NCBI GenBank assembly: GCA_025349905.2
Contig: MU624824.1
Coordinates: 1 to 21,813 of the forward strand
Length of the DNA: 21,813 bases
DNA from: Blastocladiella britannica
Taxonomy: Eukaryota; Blastocladiomycota; Blastocladiomycetes; Blastocladiales; Blastocladiaceae
Reading direction: 5' to 3'
Part shown: positions 18,830 through 21,813 of the stretch, piece by piece
How positions within the stretch are numbered: the stretch's first letter is position 1
Layout: every line of letters begins with the position of its first letter
Program-made: the position numbers and the translations under genes
The notes under the pieces: model-generated
Told to the model about the DNA's origin: nothing
Database searches by the model: none
What the model saw: the letters and a program-made list of their open reading frames with translations, nothing else

Positions 18830-19391
18830 ATGCCGTCCGCCTCCCACGTAATCCTGGCCGCGACCGCCGGCTACTTTTTGTACCAGATCGTTGCTGCCGG
18901 TGCTTCGTGGATTTCGCCGCGCTCAAAGCCCACCACCGACGATGTGGAAGACGACGAGCCCATTGTCATTCGCAACTACACTCCACTGGAGCTGGCCGAG
19001 TTTGATGGCCGCCGCTCGCGCAAAATCTTTATGGCCGTCAAGGGCCGCGTCTTTGACGTCTCTCGCGGTGCCTCGTTCTACGGTCCCGACGGCGCTTACG
19101 GCAACTTTGGTACTTTTCTACTTCACTCCATTCTTGCTGACTGCTGACCGACCGTGTCGACACCGGAATGGATGGAATATAGCCGGACGCGACGCATCGC
19201 GCGGCCTCGCCAAGCACTCATTTGAACTGGACATGCTCATGCCGCTCGACCAGCCCATTGACACGCTGGCCGATCTCTCCGCGGACGAGCGCGACTCGCT
19301 CAACGACTGGTTTGGCCATTTCAGCATGAAATATCCGCACGTTGGCTTTTTGGTCAATCCCGCTCCTGTCGCCACTACAACGGACTGGTGA
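18830..19391 (+). CDS. MAPR family haem protein (Dap1/PGRMC1-like, cytochrome b5 fold)
   Basis: Exons are 18830-19109 and 19183-19391 (489 nt, 162 aa). MAPR proteins are membrane-anchored haem binders of the cytochrome b5 fold; yeast Dap1 and animal PGRMC1 support sterol-synthesis P450 enzymes. An N-terminal membrane anchor spans about residues 6-26 (VILAATAGYFLYQIVAAGASW). The domain follows: [49 protein letters not shown] (split here across the intron at G-NF/AGR), and LSDWxxxFxxKYxxVG represented by LNDWFGHFSMKYPHVG. The Tyr residues of the FYGP block, one of which ligates haem in PGRMC1, are kept. The length is typical of Dap1. It is divergent from RPN11 and convergent with the secreted protein gene. 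Confidence 0.93.
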
Positions 19392-19433
19392 ATATATATA
19401 TAAAGTACTGCAATGCATGCCATTTCATTCTCA

Positions 19434-19439
19434 AATAAA
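19434..19439 (+). terminator. AATAAA poly(A) signal candidate for the MAPR gene
   Basis: AAATAAATCAAT lies 43 bp after the MAPR stop codon. The stop codon of the convergent secreted-protein gene is only 20 bp further on, so MAPR transcripts probably run into it. Confidence 0.45.
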
Positions 19440-19458
19440 TCAATCACTGCCTTCCAAT

Positions 19459-21700
19459 TTACTGGGGGTTCACGGGCTTCTTGTGGTACGCGGGCGCGGT
19501 GGAGGTGGGCGTGGCCGACGACGACGACGTGGTGGTGGTGGCCGAGGTGTGGGTGGTCGAGGTGTGGGTGGGGGGGTTCAAATCGGTCGACTTGTCAGTC
19601 GCGGTGATGGGGCCGGTGGACGTCGTCGACGTCTTGGTCGAGGCGGCGGTCGACGACGTGGTGACAGGGTAGCCAGACGACGTCGCCTTGGTGGAGGTGC
19701 TGGTCGACGACGTGGACGTGGACTTTTCGGTGGACGTGGCAGTAGTGGAGGTCGAAGTCGAGGTCGTGTAGTCAGACGAGGTCGTGGTGGCAGCCTTGGT
19801 CGAGGTGGAAGTCGAAGTCGACGTGGGGGTGGTCGAAGTCGAGGTCGACGTGGAAGTCGAAGTCGAAGTCGAAGTCGAAGTCGAAGTCGAAGTGCTAGAG
19901 GTCGAGGTGGACGTGGCAGTCGAGCTGGTCGAAGTCGAGGTCGCGGTGGTCGAGGTCGAGGTGGTCGAAGTCGGGAAGCACTTGTCGGGGATGTTGCCGA
20001 TCGAGAGCATGCCCGAGGTCCACACGGTCCACTCCTTGTGCATGCCCAGGCCGTTCAGCGAAAAGTCGAGGTCGTGCTTGGCCCACAGCTTGCCCTGGAT
20101 GCCGTCGGGGCAGCCGAGGTACTTGCCGCGCTTGAGCGACGCGCCCCACTCGTTGTCAATCTCGAGGCCAGTGCCGAATCCAATGCCAATGATCGACATC
20201 TCTGTTTTTTTACTTGTTTGATCAATCGTCTGTAAATCAATAAAGAAAAATGAGCACGCACTCAGAGAGAACGCAGGGATCAGGGCAGCCTTGATCTCCA
20301 TGTCAATGTCCTTGGACGCCTTCAGGGGGTGCTGGGTGAGCTTGGGACTGCCCGTCGACTCGATCGCCGGCTTGTGGAACAGACCCTGGTTTGAGCCCAT
20401 CGACCAGTGGAAGGGCAGGTGCCAGTCAAGACCATACGTCACGTCAAGATCCTCGGCGCACTTGTAGGTGACCGACGCGTCCAGGCGCAGCTCGGGGGTG
20501 AGCGAGAAGATGCCGGGGTACGACACGCCGGGGATCGGCAGCGTGAACAGGGTGCCGCGGTACAGGTCCGTCGACGCCTTCTGGTTGGCGTGGAGGTGGA
20601 GGTCCATGTTGGCCTTGAGCTCGCCGTTGATCTCGACCTAATTTGTTTTGCTTGTTCAGTGAGACTTATCCATATGAACAAAAACATAAAAAAAAACAAA
20701 ATACCTTGTACTCCTTGATGACGATCGTGCTGCCCTTGACGTACACGTGGAAGGCGGCCTCGCCGTACGCGTAGCAGTCGTCGCACGACACGTAGCCGTA
20801 GCTGGTCTCGAGGAACTTGATCGACGGGCGCGGGGCGGCGCGCGTGTTCTTGTCAAAGTTGACGTACAGGCCAAGGGGCTTGTTCCAGTCCTTCTCCCAG
20901 TTCCAGAACGAGCGCTTGGTCAGGCCGGTGGTGTTCTCGGGCGCGGCAAACTGCTTGACGTCAATCTCGAACGTGTCAATCACCTCGGTCTTGGAGATCT
21001 TCTCGGACACCAGCGTCACCTTGTTGCCGACAACGGAGGTCACGCTCTTGACGATGCGGGCGTTGGCCGAGTCGGCGCCGTTGCACTGCCACTCGCGGCC
21101 CACCAGCACCGCAAAGTCGCTGTGCTTCTTCCACTCGGCGGCGGCAGCGGCAGCGTGCTCGGCCGAGTCGAACGTCAGATCAATGGCGGCCGCCGAGCAC
21201 TGGACCTTCTTGACCTGGCCCAGGTTGTCGAGGTTGATGGCGGGAACCTTGGTGTCGTACTGCGCATTGGCAATCACAATCGCGGCCTTGCCGTTGTTGG
21301 TCTCGTGCGCGGGCACGTGTGCAGAGTAGGCGGCCTTGATGACGGGACGGGGCTCGTACGATCCGGGCTGACGAGTCACGGGCACCGTGTCCATGTTCTT
21401 GGGCACCGCCTGGTCAGCGCCACGGGATGCACCATAGTACGCACCACCGGGGAGCGTCTTGAGCTTGCCGGCATCGTCGGCGTTCTTGGGCGCAATCTCG
21501 TACTCGGAGGCCGGGATGGGCACGGGGACGTTCTTGTACGCCTTGGACACCTTCTTGTGGCACTTTTTCTTGCCGTAGGTGGCCGGGGAGGTGGGAGCAG
21601 GAGCGGCAGAGGAAGCAGCAGAGGTGGGAGTCGCGGCGGCGTTGGCATTGGCCAGCGTCACTGCAAAGGCAAGGGTGGAGAGAGCGGTGAGGAGCTTCAT
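19459..21700 (-). CDS. large secreted protein with Thr/Ser repeat tail, DUF7029/DUF7223-like
   Basis: Exons on the minus strand are 20705-21700, 20262-20637 and 19459-20201 (2115 nt, 704 aa). It begins with a signal peptide, MKLLTALSTLAFAVTLANA, likely cut near residue 20, so the product is secreted or wall-bound. An N-terminal globular region of about 330 residues follows, ending in SYGYVSCDDCYAYGEAAFHV. The second region has FTLPIPGVSYPGIFSLTPEL and ends about residue 530 with PDKC. These two blocks resemble the paired uncharacterised domains DUF7029 and DUF7223 of fungal extracellular proteins; this is from memory of the pattern and unverified. From about 535 to 695 the protein is almost only Thr, Ser and Ala/Lys, a likely O-mannosylated stalk. 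There is no C-terminal hydrophobic segment, so no GPI anchor is evident. The stalk is encoded by hexamer-like repeats. Function is unknown. Confidence 0.85.
19680..19975 (-). repeat. TCGAC/TCGAAG-rich coding minisatellite for the Thr-Ser tail
   Basis: Degenerate 6-bp units alternating Thr and Ser codons fill this region. The cleanest part, 19853-19894, is six perfect GAAGTC units (plus-strand sense) followed by one with a single change. All units keep the reading frame. Such arrays are prone to length change by slippage, so the stalk length may vary between strains. Confidence 0.85.
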
Positions 21701-21813
21701 CTTTTACTGAGACTTGTGGATCTATCTATAAAAATTTCTTCTATATGACACGGAACAGAGCACAAAGAGGAAACCAGGCGGCCGGAGAGGGGCGAGGACC
21801 CTTCTTGTACTTT
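21701..21813 (-). promoter_or_regulatory. upstream region of the secreted protein gene (runs off the window)
   Basis: This is 113 bp upstream of the ATG at 21700. An AT-rich segment (21721-21750) includes TTTTTATAGATAG on the minus strand, about 25-40 bp before the ATG, which could be a TATA-like element. The remainder toward the window end is purine-rich with no feature I can name. Confidence 0.3.

Noticed and set aside
19680..19975. Possible CRISPR-like or telomere-like array
   Set aside because: Units are 6 bp, degenerate, in frame with a coding exon and have no spacers.
19342..20235. Arg/Gly-rich plus-strand frame with SRSRSR runs, resembling an RGG or SR protein
   Set aside because: It is the complement and frame-shift of the Thr/Ser hexamer repeat; hexamers give repetitive peptides in every frame.
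20747..21748. 333-codon plus-strand frame opposite the secreted protein
   Set aside because: Gly/Val/Leu/Arg-rich complement of the secreted gene; the sense frame has a signal peptide and in-phase introns.

Overview
The window is compact nuclear DNA from a eukaryote, most likely a fungus and possibly an early-diverging zoosporic (blastocladiomycete or chytrid-like) one. The evidence is spliced genes with 21 short GT-AG introns (41-105 nt), GC-rich coding sequence with strong third-position G/C bias, a fungal Prs1-type PRPP synthetase, a MIC60/mitofilin gene, a DRS1/DDX27 helicase, an RPN11 proteasome gene and a secreted Ser/Thr-rich protein of fungal style. The lineage is an inference from gene style; no rRNA or marker gene is present to fix it. 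I see no tRNA, transposon, CRISPR array or prokaryotic operon.

Layout, left to right: a possible tail of a gene running in from the left (1-99, weak); a TatD-family nuclease (173-1418, -); MIC60 (1484-3604, -); a divergent 275-bp promoter; PRPP synthetase (3880-5440, +); an unrecognised CxxC protein (5584-7158, -), convergent with it; a 706-bp intergenic stretch, the only long one, holding a TATA box and a 17-bp direct repeat; an F-box protein (7865-9253, +); DRS1 (9362-12029, +); an EXO5-like exonuclease (12061-13520, -), convergent with DRS1 with only 31 bp between the stop codons; two tandem paralogous multi-pass membrane proteins of no family I recognise (13617-15521 and 15624-17405, both +); RPN11 (17475-18721, -); a MAPR/Dap1 haem protein (18830-19391, +), divergent from RPN11 across 108 bp; and a large secreted protein with a Thr/Ser tail (19459-21700, -).

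The genes are not a pathway cluster. Several are universal housekeeping genes (mitochondrial cristae, nucleotide synthesis, ribosome assembly, proteasome, DNA processing). The less usual content is the tandem membrane-protein pair, the CxxC protein and the secreted protein. All multi-exon models were assembled by hand from reading frame, GT-AG sites and family conservation; exon coordinates are in each entry. Two whole-window splicing patterns stand out: 9 of 21 introns start GTAC, and T-rich tracts tend to follow the 5' splice site while the 3' ends are A-rich. RPN11 also needs a 13-nt microexon.
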